DNA of 64,000 nt from positions 115,236 through 179,235 of the forward strand of contig CAZCTO010000002.1 of the NCBI GenBank assembly GCA_964501725.1, given 5' to 3'. The notes below the pieces were generated by a model. The model saw only the letters and a program-made list of their open reading frames with translations, was not told where the DNA came from and made no database searches. The stretch's first letter is position 1. Every line of letters begins with the position of its first letter. This document shows, piece by piece, positions 7,167-15,927 of the stretch. The translations under genes and the position numbers were made by a program. The stretch is from CAZCTO01 sp964501725 (GTDB lineage: Bacteria > Bacillota > Clostridia > Saccharofermentanales > Saccharofermentanaceae).

Positions 7167-8453
7167 ATGGCAAAAGATTACAAATTTGAGACTCTGCAGG
7201 TTCACGCTGGACAGGAAGTCGATCCGACCACACATGCCCGTGCGGTACCGATTTATCAGACTACATCGTATGTATTTGATAATTCGGAAGACGGTGCGGA
7301 TTTGTTCGGTCTCCGGAAATCCGGAAACATCTACACACGAATCATGAATCCGACGACCGATGTTTTTGAAAAACGCGTCGCGGCTCTCGAAGGCGGAGCA
7401 ACAGCCCTTGCTGTAGCTTCCGGCTCAGCGGCGACGACATATGCGATACAGAACATTGCTTCCGCAGGCGACCATATCGTCTCATCTTCATCGATCTACG
7501 GCGGTACATATAATTTGCTCGCACACACGCTGAAATATCAGGGGATAACGACCACTTTTGTCGACGCTGACGATGCTCAAAACTTTGCAAAAGCAATCCA
7601 GCCGAACACGAAGGCGATTTTCATCGAATCTCTGGGAAATCCCAACGGAAACATCATCGACATCGACGCAGTTGCCGGGATCGCCCATAAGAACAAAATT
7701 CCGTTGATCGTCGATAACACGTTTGCGACCCCATTCCTGTTCCGTCCGATTGAACACGGAGCAGATATTGTCATTCATTCGGCAACCAAGTTTTTCGGCG
7801 GCCACGGAACGAGCATCGGCGGCATCATTGTGGACGCGGGAAAATTTGACTGGGCTTCCGGCCGTTTTCCTCAGTACACGAATCCGGATCCGAGCTATCA
7901 CGGCTTGGTTCCGGCAGAAGCGTTCGGAAATCTGGCGTTTATTCTTCGGGCCAGAGTCATTCTGCTTCGCGATACCGGAGCGGCGCTGAGCCCGTTCAAC
8001 GCATTCCTGTTCCTGCAAGGGCTGGAAACCCTGTCTTTGCGTGTAGAACGTCACAACGAGAACGCACTGGCTATCGCCCGGCACCTCGAAAAAAATCCGA
8101 ACGTCGCATTTGTAAATCATCCGGGGCTTCCGTCCAATAAGTATTATTCCCTCGCGAAAAAATATTTCCCCAAATACGCAGGCTCGATATTTACCTTCGG
8201 TGTGAAGGGCGGGGCGGAGGAAGCCAAGAAATTTGTGGACAGCCTGCCCATTTTTTCGATCCTGGCTAACGTCGCGGATGTGAAATCACTGGCGATTCAT
8301 CCGGCAAGCACCACCCATTCGCAACTGACTGAATCCGAACTCAGTTCGGGAGGCATTTTCCCGAATACAATCCGGCTATCGATCGGAACCGAACACATTG
8401 ATGATCTGATTGATGCCCTGGATGAGGCGTTTGCGGCTGTATACGGAAAATGA
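7167..8453 (+). CDS. metY: O-acetylhomoserine sulfhydrylase (O-acetylhomoserine aminocarboxypropyltransferase)
   Basis: A PLP enzyme of the Cys/Met metabolism family that joins O-acetylhomoserine with sulfide to give homocysteine in the cytosol. The 428-residue length is typical of MetY and longer than MetB or MetC (about 380-400). Visible motifs: YTRIMNPTTDVFEKRVAALE, the PLP-phosphate contact ASGSAATTYAI, the cofactor Asp in VDNTFATP, and the PLP lysine in HSATKFFGGHGT. The C-terminal substrate block SIGTEHIDDLIDAL is intact. Twenty-four bases separate it from cysK, so the two form a sulfide-assimilation operon, probably controlled by the Rrf2 regulator encoded downstream in the convergent direction. 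Confidence 0.95.
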   Translation: MAKDYKFETLQVHAGQEVDPTTHARAVPIYQTTSYVFDNSEDGADLFGLRKSGNIYTRIMNPTTDVFEKRVAALEGGATALAVASGSAATTYAIQNIASAGDHIVSSSSIYGGTYNLLAHTLKYQGITTTFVDADDAQNFAKAIQPNTKAIFIESLGNPNGNIIDIDAVAGIAHKNKIPLIVDNTFATPFLFRPIEHGADIVIHSATKFFGGHGTSIGGIIVDAGKFDWASGRFPQYTNPDPSYHGLVPAEAFGNLAFILRARVILLRDTGAALSPFNAFLFLQGLETLSLRVERHNENALAIARHLEKNPNVAFVNHPGLPSNKYYSLAKKYFPKYAGSIFTFGVKGGAEEAKKFVDSLPIFSILANVADVKSLAIHPASTTHSQLTESELSSGGIFPNTIRLSIGTEHIDDLIDALDEAFAAVYGK

Positions 8454-8477
8454 AACATACAAACAGGAGGAAATACC

Positions 8478-9413
8478 ATGGCTAAAATCGCAAAATCATT
8501 AACAGAGCTGATCGGGAACACCCCGCTTCTGGAACTCAATCGCTTCGGAACAGCAAATGACGTAAAAGCAAAGGTTGTCGCTAAGCTGGAGTACTTTAAT
8601 CCGCTGTCATCCGTAAAAGACCGCATCGGTTTTGCGATGATCAAGGACGGCGAAGATACCGGTAAGATCAAAAGTGATACGGTTATCATCGAGCCGACCA
8701 GCGGCAATACGGGTATTGCACTCGCTTTTGTTGCCGCATCCAAAGGGTATCAGCTCATACTTACAATGCCGGAGACCTTCAGTATCGAACGCAGAAATTT
8801 GCTTGCCGCACTCGGAGCCAAGCTTGTCCTGACGCCCGGCGCGGAAGGAATGTCGGGAGCGATTGCCAAAGCAAATGAACTTGCCGCCGAAATCCCGAAT
8901 TCATTTGTACCGAATCAATTTGAAAATCCTGCGAATCCGCAAATACACCGCACGACCACCGCGGAAGAGATTTGGAAAGACACAGACGGAAAGGTAGACA
9001 TTTTTGTATCCGGTATCGGCACAGGCGGAACGATCACCGGCGTCGGGGAAGTGCTTAAGAAAAAGAATCCCAACGTGAAGATTGTTGCCGTCGAGCCGTT
9101 AAGCTCACCGGTCCTTTCCGGCGGAAATAAAGGTCCGCATAAAATTCAGGGCATCGGCGCGGGTTTTGTCCCCAAGATCCTGAATACCGGAATTTATGAC
9201 GAGATCTTCACCGTGTCGAACGAGTCAGCCTTTGACACAGCCAGAGCCGTTGCAAAATCAGAAGGACTTTTGATCGGAATTTCTTCCGGAGCAGCCCTTT
9301 TTGCCGCTACAGAGATTGCCCGCCGACCCGAAAATGCCGGCAAAACAATTGTCGTCATTCTACCCGACACGGGTGAAAGGTATCTGTCCACCACATTGTT
9401 TTCGGATCAGTAA
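8478..9413 (+). CDS. cysK: cysteine synthase A (O-acetylserine sulfhydrylase)
   Basis: Makes L-cysteine from O-acetylserine and sulfide using PLP. At 311 residues it has the usual length. The PLP lysine lies in PLSSVKDRIG (about residue 41), the substrate loop in EPTSGNTGIALA, the phosphate-binding glycines in GIGTGGTITG, and the PLP-ring serine in GISSGAA. An AGGAGG site is well placed before the ATG. In Bacillus subtilis CysK also binds the Rrf2 protein CymR and acts as its co-repressor; an Rrf2 gene is convergent and next to it here, so a similar link is plausible but not shown. Confidence 0.95.
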   Translation: MAKIAKSLTELIGNTPLLELNRFGTANDVKAKVVAKLEYFNPLSSVKDRIGFAMIKDGEDTGKIKSDTVIIEPTSGNTGIALAFVAASKGYQLILTMPETFSIERRNLLAALGAKLVLTPGAEGMSGAIAKANELAAEIPNSFVPNQFENPANPQIHRTTTAEEIWKDTDGKVDIFVSGIGTGGTITGVGEVLKKKNPNVKIVAVEPLSSPVLSGGNKGPHKIQGIGAGFVPKILNTGIYDEIFTVSNESAFDTARAVAKSEGLLIGISSGAALFAATEIARRPENAGKTIVVILPDTGERYLSTTLFSDQ

Positions 9414-9441
9414 GGAACTTTAGTTCTATTAAGACAACACG

Positions 9442-9525
9442 AAAAACACCACCCAATGTTCTGCCCCGGATACTTTAGACGAATCGTCTTGTATTTTGGA
9501 TACAGTAATGAAAGGTGGTGTTTTC
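9442..9525. terminator. bidirectional terminator-like inverted repeat between cysK and the Rrf2 gene
   Basis: AAAACACCACC (from 9443) pairs with GGTGGTGTTTT (9514-9524), with an inner AGACGA/TCGTCT hairpin. It has A and T tracts on its outer sides and sits between convergent genes. The large loop makes it less typical than a simple terminator. Confidence 0.6.
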
Positions 9526-9596
9526 TAATATTTTCGACATCGGAGGAAATGCATCCGCTATGCCAGCCGGCCAAATACGAAGTGCTTGTCGGCCTA

Positions 9597-10034
9597 TCAG
9601 ATGTGATAATCATTTCCCATCATATTCTTCTGATTAACGATCATATCTTCAATCGTAATGCTTTCCAGATAATCATCGATTACCTTCGAGAGGCCCTGCC
9701 ACATCGGAAGAGTAATACAACTCTCGGCACGCGGACAGGTATTATCTTTGGTCTCCAGACACTCCACCGGAGCCAGACTTCCTTCCGCTACTCTCAGAAT
9801 GGATGCGACGGTATAATTTGCGGCAGGCGCGGACAGCATATAACCGCCGGCTTTACCGCGATGGCTCATGACAAATCCCGCACGGTTCAGAAGGCCGATA
9901 ATCATTTCGAGATACTTCATTGAGATTCCCTGCCGCTCGGAAATATCTTTGAGCGGAATATAGTCCTTCCGGCCTTGTTGTGCCAGGTCAATCATAATTC
10001 GGAGCGCATAACGCCCTTTGGTCGACACTTTCAT
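9597..10034 (-). CDS. Rrf2 family regulator with three-cysteine cluster motif (IscR/CymR type)
   Basis: A 145-residue winged-helix protein starting MKVSTKGRYALRIMIDLA, the standard Rrf2 N-terminus. The start at 10034 has GGAGG seven bases upstream. The recognition region (ISMKYLEMIIGLLNRAGFV, then RGKAGGY) is intact. Near residues 90-110 three cysteines (ECLETKDNTCPRAESC) match the spacing region that holds an Fe-S cluster in IscR, whereas Bacillus CymR lacks them. Its place next to metY-cysK, with no iscS or iscU in view, suggests control of sulfur metabolism. It could therefore be a cluster-sensing regulator of cysteine supply, which is an inference. Confidence 0.9.
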   Translation of the reverse strand: MKVSTKGRYALRIMIDLAQQGRKDYIPLKDISERQGISMKYLEMIIGLLNRAGFVMSHRGKAGGYMLSAPAANYTVASILRVAEGSLAPVECLETKDNTCPRAESCITLPMWQGLSKVIDDYLESITIEDMIVNQKNMMGNDYHI

Positions 10035-10097
10035 TCCGGATCCTCCGCATATAGTCAACAGTCGTATGAATCGCAAGCAAATAGAACTTATAATACC

Positions 10098-10126
10098 ATT
10101 ATACTATATGTTTTGTAGGCATTCAA
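10098..10126 (-). promoter_or_regulatory. promoter of the Rrf2 gene
   Basis: On the minus strand TTGAAT (10121-10126), a 17-base spacer and TATAAT (10098-10103) precede the regulator start by about 63 bases. Confidence 0.7.
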
Positions 10127-10677
10127 AGAGAATAATCGAACAACATGATCAGTCCTTCACAGCCTTCTTCACACGTAAATAGTATAAAACCGTTCTTGTA
10201 GCGAAGAATCCCAACTCAAGAATGAGGACACTGTATATTCATGTCATATAAACAAATATCCATTGCAAATCTGAAAAAATCAAGCATTGTCACGCTTCTT
10301 ACAATTGCATATGCAAGAAAAACGCATACGGGGTAGAAGCATAGCGAATAAGTCAGTGCAAAGAGTCTGGCATGCTTGATTTGACTCTCACTGTCACTGT
10401 AAAACATCGGGGTTCATACGTTATGTTGAAAAGGCGGATCACAGGCAGAACGGATGGATACGAACCGACTAGTATGAAGACTCTTATCAGATTTCGTACG
10501 AAACCATGATGGATATTTACGATTCGTTTTCCGGCATTCCGCGTGGCGGCTGATTGCTGATTTTGAAATCGGATACAAAAAACTAAGTTTTATATTATAA
10601 TAGATTTCAAGTACAGCAATTTACCTTGACACATAACCTTACTGACGCAAAACAAGGAAATTGAAGGGAAGTAGCGG
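10127..10677. other. intergenic region without recognised gene
   Basis: About 550 bp between the divergent Rrf2 promoter and the extradiol dioxygenase remnant. Short frames exist, including a 63-codon minus-strand one at 10216-10407, but none has a ribosome site and recognisable motif. A TATAAT lies around 10595 and a TTGACA around 10626, either of which could belong to a promoter for the FMN reductase gene. Confidence 0.5.
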
Positions 10678-10746
10678 ATGAGCAGAATGCCGGTTCTTTT
10701 TATCGGCCGCGGATCACCGGTGCACAGAAGGAGGAAAACCATATGA
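10678..10746 (+). pseudogene. 5' remnant of an extradiol (4,5-DOPA-type) dioxygenase gene
   Basis: The 22-codon frame begins MSRMPVLFIGRGSPVH, which closely resembles the N-terminus of the YgiD/DODA class III extradiol dioxygenases (typically ...MPxLFIGHGSPMNA). After about 15 codons the similarity stops and the sequence runs into a ribosome site (AGGAGGAAAACC) for the next gene. The frame's stop overlaps the next start as ATATGA. The zinc-ligand His of the GHGSP motif is Arg here. The likeliest origin is an internal deletion that removed the dioxygenase gene and left its start, which may now act as a short translated leader. Confidence 0.65.
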
Positions 10747-11306
10747 ATAGAAGAACAGTGGGTATTTTCGTCGGCAGCCTCCGGAAAAATTCCTATAGCA
10801 GAAAAGTAGCTGAAACACTTAAAGCACTTGCCCCGACAAACCTCGATCTGAAATTTGTTGAGCTCGGCGATTTGGAGATGTATAACCAGGACCTGGACGA
10901 GGAAGGGTTGACTCCGACATCCTGGATCCGCTTCCGTGATGAAGTGAAGCAGTTGGATGCCGTCTTATTTGTAACTCCGGAATATAACCGTTCTGTTCCG
11001 GCGCTTCTTAAAAACGCTCTGGACATCGGGTCAAGGCCATACGGTCAGAGCGTATGGAACGGTAAACCCGGCGCTGTAGTCGGTGTAACACCCGGCTCCC
11101 TCGGAGCCTATGGCGCAGCTCAAGTTTTGCGGCAATCGCTTGTATTCCTCAATATCCCTGCAATGCAACAGCCCGAGGCATATATCGCCGGTGTGGAAGC
11201 GCTTTATGATCCCGACGGGATTTTGATTCATGAGAAAACACGGAGTTTTTTCAGACTTATTATGGACTCTTTTGAGACTTGGATCAGCACGAATCTGGAT
11301 GATTGA
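10743..11306 (+). CDS. NADPH-dependent FMN reductase family protein
   Basis: A 187-residue flavodoxin-fold protein. The FMN phosphate loop is GSLRKNSYSRK (residues 12-22) and the flavin-ring loop is TPEYNRSVPALLKNALD (about 79-95), both hallmarks of the NADPH-FMN reductase/azoreductase (YieF, SsuE-like) family. These proteins move electrons from NAD(P)H to FMN, quinones or azo compounds in the cytosol. A strong AGGAGG site precedes the ATG, which overlaps the stop of the dioxygenase remnant. The gene ends 54 bp before the DUF1538 gene, so co-transcription is possible. Substrate unknown. Confidence 0.9.
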   Translation: MNRRTVGIFVGSLRKNSYSRKVAETLKALAPTNLDLKFVELGDLEMYNQDLDEEGLTPTSWIRFRDEVKQLDAVLFVTPEYNRSVPALLKNALDIGSRPYGQSVWNGKPGAVVGVTPGSLGAYGAAQVLRQSLVFLNIPAMQQPEAYIAGVEALYDPDGILIHEKTRSFFRLIMDSFETWISTNLDD

Positions 11307-11360
11307 TGAATATACACTGTCGATACCCAAGCCGGTATATGATGTAGCGGAGGGCATTAG

Positions 11361-12863
11361 TTGCGTATCTGGATTGATAAATTAAAAGAAGTCATCTCTT
11401 CAGTATTGCCGATATCAATATTGGTGGTAATACTTCAATTTACATTTATCCGCCTGGAGCCCTCGCTGTTTTTCCGGTTCATCATAGGGGTCGTACTCAT
11501 CATATTGGGACTGACCTTTTTCCTTGTCGGCGTAGACCAAAGTATAACCCCGTTTGGGAATCAAATGGGTGGAGTTATTATCCGCAAAAACAAACTATGG
11601 ATTGTCGCGGCAGCCGGAATATTTCTCGGCTTTTTCATATCGATCGCAGAGCCGGACTTACATATCCTTGCAAACCAGGTCGCCACCGTGACCAACGACA
11701 CCATTGGTAAATGGAACCTGGTCATTGTTGTATCCGTCGGAATTGCTTTGCTTGTTGCGACAGGTTTGATCAGAATCCTTTTCAATTATCCGCTATATAA
11801 AGTATTGACTATTCTTTATGGGGTCATTTTTATTCTCAGCCTGTTCACCTCGCCGGAATTTTTGGCGATATCATTTGATTCGTCGGGTGCAACGACTGGA
11901 GCGATGACAGTTCCCTTCATAATGGCACTCGCCATAGGTATTGCGTTAAAGAAGAAAGACAGTAAAGCATCCGAAAAAGACAGTTTCGGACTAATTGCCA
12001 TCGCATCGTCGGGAGCGATTTTGGCGGTGCTGATATTGGGACTGTTGTCTCCGCCCGGGGAGTTAATCGAACAGGTTGATTTTTCAAATCTGCAAGAAAT
12101 ATCGGCGTTCCGTATTTTTATTGACCAAATGATTCTTCAGATGAAGGACTCAGCAATAGCGATCGCACCCATATTTATTGTGCTATTGGGTGCTCAGTGG
12201 CTGTTTTTGAAAAACAAAACCAGAACTTTTCTGCGCATGACCCGGGGACTCTTTCTGACCTTTGTCGGGTTAACGTTGATTTTTACCGGCGTTCATGCCG
12301 GATTTATTGAAGTCGGAAGAGAAATCGGATCGCAACTCGTTCTCATGGAAAATAAGTCGCTTATTGTTATCGTTGGTTTTATCCTTGGGTTCCTGACGAT
12401 TCTTGCTGAACCGGCGGTCCATATTCTGACCGATCAAATTGAAGAGGTAACCAGCGGATCGGTTAAGAAGAAAGCGGTCCTTTTCGCTCTTTCAATCGGT
12501 GTCGGAACAGCCGTTGCTCTGTCCGTGCTCAGAACACTCATACCGTCACTTCAGCTCTGGCACATTCTTTTGCCGGGATATATATTAGCCATCATCCTTG
12601 CCAACATTGGTTCGAAGCTGTTTGTAGGTATTGCCTTTGATTCCGGCGGAGTCGCTTCCGGTCCGATGACCGCGACATTTATATTGGCTTACACACAAGG
12701 CGCTGCCAATTCATTGCATAGCGCCAATGTACTGATCGACGGGTTTGGCGTCATAGCGCTTGTTGCTCTGACACCGATAATTACTTTACAAATTCTGGGA
12801 TTGCTTTACAGGCAAAAAACGATAAAGAAGGAGGGAATTAAAGTTGATCGAAAAACCTTCTGA
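11361..12863 (+). CDS. DUF1538 family membrane protein
   Basis: A 500-residue integral membrane protein with two homologous halves of about 240 residues. Each half carries matching motifs: ISIAEPDLHILANQV (about residues 93-107) and LTILAEPAVHILTDQI (about 343-358); ISFDSSGATTGAMTVPF (about 172-188) and IAFDSGGVASGPMTATF (about 425-441). This duplicated architecture and the AEPxxHIL and FDSxGxxxGxMT motifs are those I recall for DUF1538, probable transporters of unknown substrate. Translation starts at TTG with GGAGG about 8 bases upstream. The 3' end overlaps the PII gene by 20 bases, which implies co-translation. Confidence 0.88.
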   Translation: MRIWIDKLKEVISSVLPISILVVILQFTFIRLEPSLFFRFIIGVVLIILGLTFFLVGVDQSITPFGNQMGGVIIRKNKLWIVAAAGIFLGFFISIAEPDLHILANQVATVTNDTIGKWNLVIVVSVGIALLVATGLIRILFNYPLYKVLTILYGVIFILSLFTSPEFLAISFDSSGATTGAMTVPFIMALAIGIALKKKDSKASEKDSFGLIAIASSGAILAVLILGLLSPPGELIEQVDFSNLQEISAFRIFIDQMILQMKDSAIAIAPIFIVLLGAQWLFLKNKTRTFLRMTRGLFLTFVGLTLIFTGVHAGFIEVGREIGSQLVLMENKSLIVIVGFILGFLTILAEPAVHILTDQIEEVTSGSVKKKAVLFALSIGVGTAVALSVLRTLIPSLQLWHILLPGYILAIILANIGSKLFVGIAFDSGGVASGPMTATFILAYTQGAANSLHSANVLIDGFGVIALVALTPIITLQILGLLYRQKTIKKEGIKVDRKTF

Positions 12864-13515
12864 ACTATGCAATTGGTTTATATTGTCCGTCATAGTGGAC
12901 CATAATCTTGGAAGCAGAGTGCTCAAAAACGCACGTCAATGCGGCATAAGCGGCGGGACAATCATACCCGCGCACGGGACGATGGGAAGTCGTCACCTCA
13001 AATGGTTCGACGAATATGAAATCCGAAAAGAAATTGTCATGATGATCACAAGCGAGACTATCGCAAAAAAAACAATGGATCAGCTGAATCAAAAAATGAA
13101 ACTCAGTGCCCCCCACCATGGAATTGCGTTTACCATGTCGGTCGCTGACTTGCTGGGATCATCCTATTGCAGAATGAGTGATAACCCAATGAAGGAAGGA
13201 GCAACACAAGCCATGCAACAAGCTATTTTTGTGGTCGTCGATAAAGGGGTCGCAGAACTGGTGGTAAGCGCCGCGGAGACAGCGGGCGCCCGGGGAGCGA
13301 CCGTAATTAACGGGCGTGGTGCCGGAGTTCACGAGACCAGTAAACTTTTTTCGATGGATATTGAGCCTGAAAAGGAAATCGTTTTAATCATCGCAGAAGT
13401 CGAATTGGTCGACGCGATTGCCATTGCGATCAGTCAAGCCGCAAAGATGGATGAGCCGGGTAACGGCATCCTCTTTGTGGTGGATATCCGGGAATCCCAT
13501 GGGCTTTTCAACTAA
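12844..13515 (+). CDS. tandem PII-like signalling protein, partner of the DUF1538 protein
   Basis: A 223-residue protein made of two PII/GlnB-like domains (about 1-105 and 120-223). The second half has VVDKGVAELVVSAAETAGARGATVINGRG, the PII opening that leads into the nucleotide-binding region, then EKEIVLIIAEVELVDAIAIAI. The first half has the parallel LGSRVLKNARQCGISGGTIIPAHG and EIVMMI blocks. The uridylylated T-loop Tyr of GlnB is not evident. The TTG start lies inside the DUF1538 gene with AAGGAGG nine bases upstream. PII proteins commonly gate a neighbouring transporter on binding ATP/ADP or a small effector; this protein probably regulates the DUF1538 protein. Confidence 0.85.
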   Translation: MIEKPSELCNWFILSVIVDHNLGSRVLKNARQCGISGGTIIPAHGTMGSRHLKWFDEYEIRKEIVMMITSETIAKKTMDQLNQKMKLSAPHHGIAFTMSVADLLGSSYCRMSDNPMKEGATQAMQQAIFVVVDKGVAELVVSAAETAGARGATVINGRGAGVHETSKLFSMDIEPEKEIVLIIAEVELVDAIAIAISQAAKMDEPGNGILFVVDIRESHGLFN

Positions 13516-13591
13516 ACGACAAACGCCGGGAATCTTCTTGATCTTAGATCAATGAGCATGTTTGTCATTTCCCGGTATGACATAAGCAGGC

Positions 13592-14545
13592 TCATGCCTT
13601 TTCTTTTAGAAGAACTGCTTGAATCATTGCACAGACGACTCCCGAAGCGGCAATGACAACCAAGTCAACGATTGCGAATACGAAAATTCCCAGACCGTCA
13701 AACAGAAATCCCTCTCCGAAACGATACAAGTGGCCGTGCAAAAGAATCATCTCGCCCAAATACATAATTACCGTAGTGATAACGGAGACCGCCGCAGGAA
13801 TCCAGACGGCCAGCTTTTTTTTGCCCGTCAAAAATGAACCGGTAAAGACTCCTGTCGTGACGCCGAATACAATAAAAAACATACCCATCAATATCGCGGA
13901 AACTGCAGATACCTTTATATCGCCGGTCCTGAAAAAGGCCGTAAAACAAGCAAAAATGCAAAGCCCCAAAAAGATCAGGCCGGTAATTGCCTGTATGATA
14001 AGGGATTTCAGTCTTTGCTTATTTTTGCTTATGATCATCTGGGCGAACCCGTAAAAGCAATTCAATAAGGATACGATCAAAACAAGTGCTATGACATAAA
14101 AATGGATTTTGAACGCAGGACTGTATTCACCGAGAAGAATATTCGTTTCCGGCCAGGGGCGGGACAGACCCTCGGAAGGCATTACAGCACACATGAACAT
14201 CTGCCAGTCCTCCAGTTTTGTCACAACGGAGGCTGCGACGATCACTTCTTTTTCGAGAAGTAACTCAGAAATGAAAAACACGCTGACGGAAACAGCTGAA
14301 GCGACAAGCAGCGCGAACTGCCTGGCAAGTTTGATTAGAAGGGGCATCAGAAGCACCGCGCTTAGAATTGCCAGCGAAATCGGTGTGTAGGGGATTATAT
14401 ATTTGGGGTAGTTTTCACTTAATACCGCTCCGTCGGTTAACATGTCGGATATGACACGCACACCCATATAAAGCGGATACATGGCTGCCAAAAGAACACT
14501 GATTACAGAGAGGAAGTAGTAATTTCTGAACGCTTCATTTTTCAT
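13592..14545 (-). CDS. multi-pass membrane protein of unknown function
   Basis: I do not recognise this 317-residue protein. It has roughly eight hydrophobic segments: about residues 10-27, 52-70, 75-95, a loop, 150-175, 185-205, 215-235, 245-265 and 280-310. A hydrophilic extracytoplasmic loop between about 97 and 147 contains VMPSEGLSRPWPETN. A good ribosome site (GAGGAGG) precedes the ATG. The gene is convergent with the PII gene (76 bp apart). Upstream on the same strand is a sequence that looks like the broken end of another membrane-protein gene. No catalytic or ligand motif is visible. Confidence 0.75.
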   Translation of the reverse strand: MKNEAFRNYYFLSVISVLLAAMYPLYMGVRVISDMLTDGAVLSENYPKYIIPYTPISLAILSAVLLMPLLIKLARQFALLVASAVSVSVFFISELLLEKEVIVAASVVTKLEDWQMFMCAVMPSEGLSRPWPETNILLGEYSPAFKIHFYVIALVLIVSLLNCFYGFAQMIISKNKQRLKSLIIQAITGLIFLGLCIFACFTAFFRTGDIKVSAVSAILMGMFFIVFGVTTGVFTGSFLTGKKKLAVWIPAAVSVITTVIMYLGEMILLHGHLYRFGEGFLFDGLGIFVFAIVDLVVIAASGVVCAMIQAVLLKEKA

Positions 14546-14832
14546 GGGAATCCTCCTCGTGCGGAAATGGGTGCGCGATTTGAAGCGGATTTGTCAGCAG
14601 AACATAGGCGATGGAAATGGCTAAAGAGATCAGGCAGAGTGAAGAGAATACGGAAATTTTCCGGTAGGACAAATGTTATCAATTCGCATTCGGGAATCAA
14701 TGAGAATCCATTTTCTCTGTCTTTCAGAACGAGTAAACATATCGATGCGCGTCTATAAACAAAAAAATCGAATATGTCTCTTATCTCCGACTCCATAATT
14801 ATAACTTTAGAAGCCCGGAACCGCAAAAGCAA
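14546..14832 (-). pseudogene. possible remnant of a membrane-protein gene
   Basis: In one minus frame, just before the membrane gene, the translation LISLAISIAYVLLTNPLQIA looks like a real membrane segment and ends DSHEK, overlapping the next start. Two stop codons close this frame on its 5' side. A second minus frame carries on upstream from near the same place (MESEIRDIFDFFVYRRASI...). A frameshift would join the two. It could also be chance; low confidence. Confidence 0.3.
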
Positions 14833-14928
14833 TTGAGAAAACCATCCAAAAATGCTAACATTGGAACCGTCATCTTTTTTACACAGAAACCGGTGACATC
14901 AATTATTTCCAGAAAGAGAGGGGTGCGG

Positions 14929-15927
14929 ATGGACTACTATATTTTCATTTTTTTAGGTGTCGGCGTGTATATTTTTATGAAGTACATCGTTCGCGGCTTT
15001 TACATTGTAAATCAGAACGAGCGTGCAGTGAAGACTGTTTTCGGTAAAGCAAAGAGAATCGCCGGTAAAACAACATTGGACGACCCGATTTCGGAGGGGC
15101 TCGACGAATCGGAGAGACTGAGATACAAATATCCGATGGTCAAGGTGATTATGCCCGGAGGACCTTATTTTAAATTTCCCTGGGAGAAGGTATATAAGGT
15201 TTCCATTGCAATTGAGACGGCCAATATGGCGTACGATCCTGAGAATCCGAAAGCAAACCACAACAACAAGGTCCTGGATGCCGTGACCAAGGATCAGCTC
15301 AATATCGGGCTTACCGGACAAATCCGTTATCGTGTGTCGGACAGGAATTTGTATGCGTATATTTTCGGTGTTAAGAATCCGATCGCATACATCATGGGCT
15401 ATTTTGTTTCCGTACTCAGAGAAAGAATTGCCAACTTCGAAGGGAAGGTGCCTGAGGAAGAGGCAGAGGGAGAGCCGGACTCCGGCGTTTCCAATATCGC
15501 GCAGGGAATTTCAATTAACGACCTGCGTAAAAACCTTCGCGATCTGAACGACCACATGGATAACGAGTGCAGGGTGTCTGCCGCACGATACGGCGTTGCC
15601 CTTGAAGCATCCTTGATTACGGGAATCGATCCGCCCGAAGAGGTGGAATCGGCGCTTGCCGCAATTAATACCGCGCACAATCAGGTTTCTTCCGATATCA
15701 GTCTCGCTCAGGCATCCGCTGATCAGCGTATCGTAGAATCCAAGCGTGCCGTCGAGATTGAAACACTCAAAGCGCAGGGCGAAATCGAGACGCTGGAGAA
15801 ACTATCCGCCGAGCTGGGAAGCCTTAAGAAAAAGGGCGGGAAGGAAGCGTTGGACGTTTACGTACGCAACATCAAACTTGCGCTTTTGAGCCAGACGACG
15901 AGGATTGTAAGGAGGCAAAAACAATGA
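14929..15927 (+). CDS. SPFH/band 7 membrane scaffold protein (first of pair)
   Basis: A 332-residue protein with one N-terminal membrane segment (residues 1-24) followed by an SPFH domain. Landmarks are VNQNERAVKTVFGKAKRI, PGGPYFKFPWEKVYKVSI, a conserved DAVTKDQLNIGLTGQIRYRV strand pair, and a long C-terminal helical part rich in Ala, Glu and Lys (about 215-320) that probably forms a coiled coil. The start at 14929 has GAGAGGGG upstream; the longer frame starting at 14833 has no such site. Its stop overlaps the start of a second SPFH gene (ATGA). HflK/HflC-type pairs form large ring assemblies that confine a membrane protease; by analogy these two may assemble together. Confidence 0.88.
   Translation: MDYYIFIFLGVGVYIFMKYIVRGFYIVNQNERAVKTVFGKAKRIAGKTTLDDPISEGLDESERLRYKYPMVKVIMPGGPYFKFPWEKVYKVSIAIETANMAYDPENPKANHNNKVLDAVTKDQLNIGLTGQIRYRVSDRNLYAYIFGVKNPIAYIMGYFVSVLRERIANFEGKVPEEEAEGEPDSGVSNIAQGISINDLRKNLRDLNDHMDNECRVSAARYGVALEASLITGIDPPEEVESALAAINTAHNQVSSDISLAQASADQRIVESKRAVEIETLKAQGEIETLEKLSAELGSLKKKGGKEALDVYVRNIKLALLSQTTRIVRRQKQ

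Noticed and set aside
9456..9923. 155-codon plus-strand frame over the Rrf2 gene
   Set aside because: Antisense shadow of a well-supported regulator.
10216..10407. 63-codon minus-strand frame upstream of the Rrf2 gene
   Set aside because: Hydrophobic but no ribosome site and no recognisable family.
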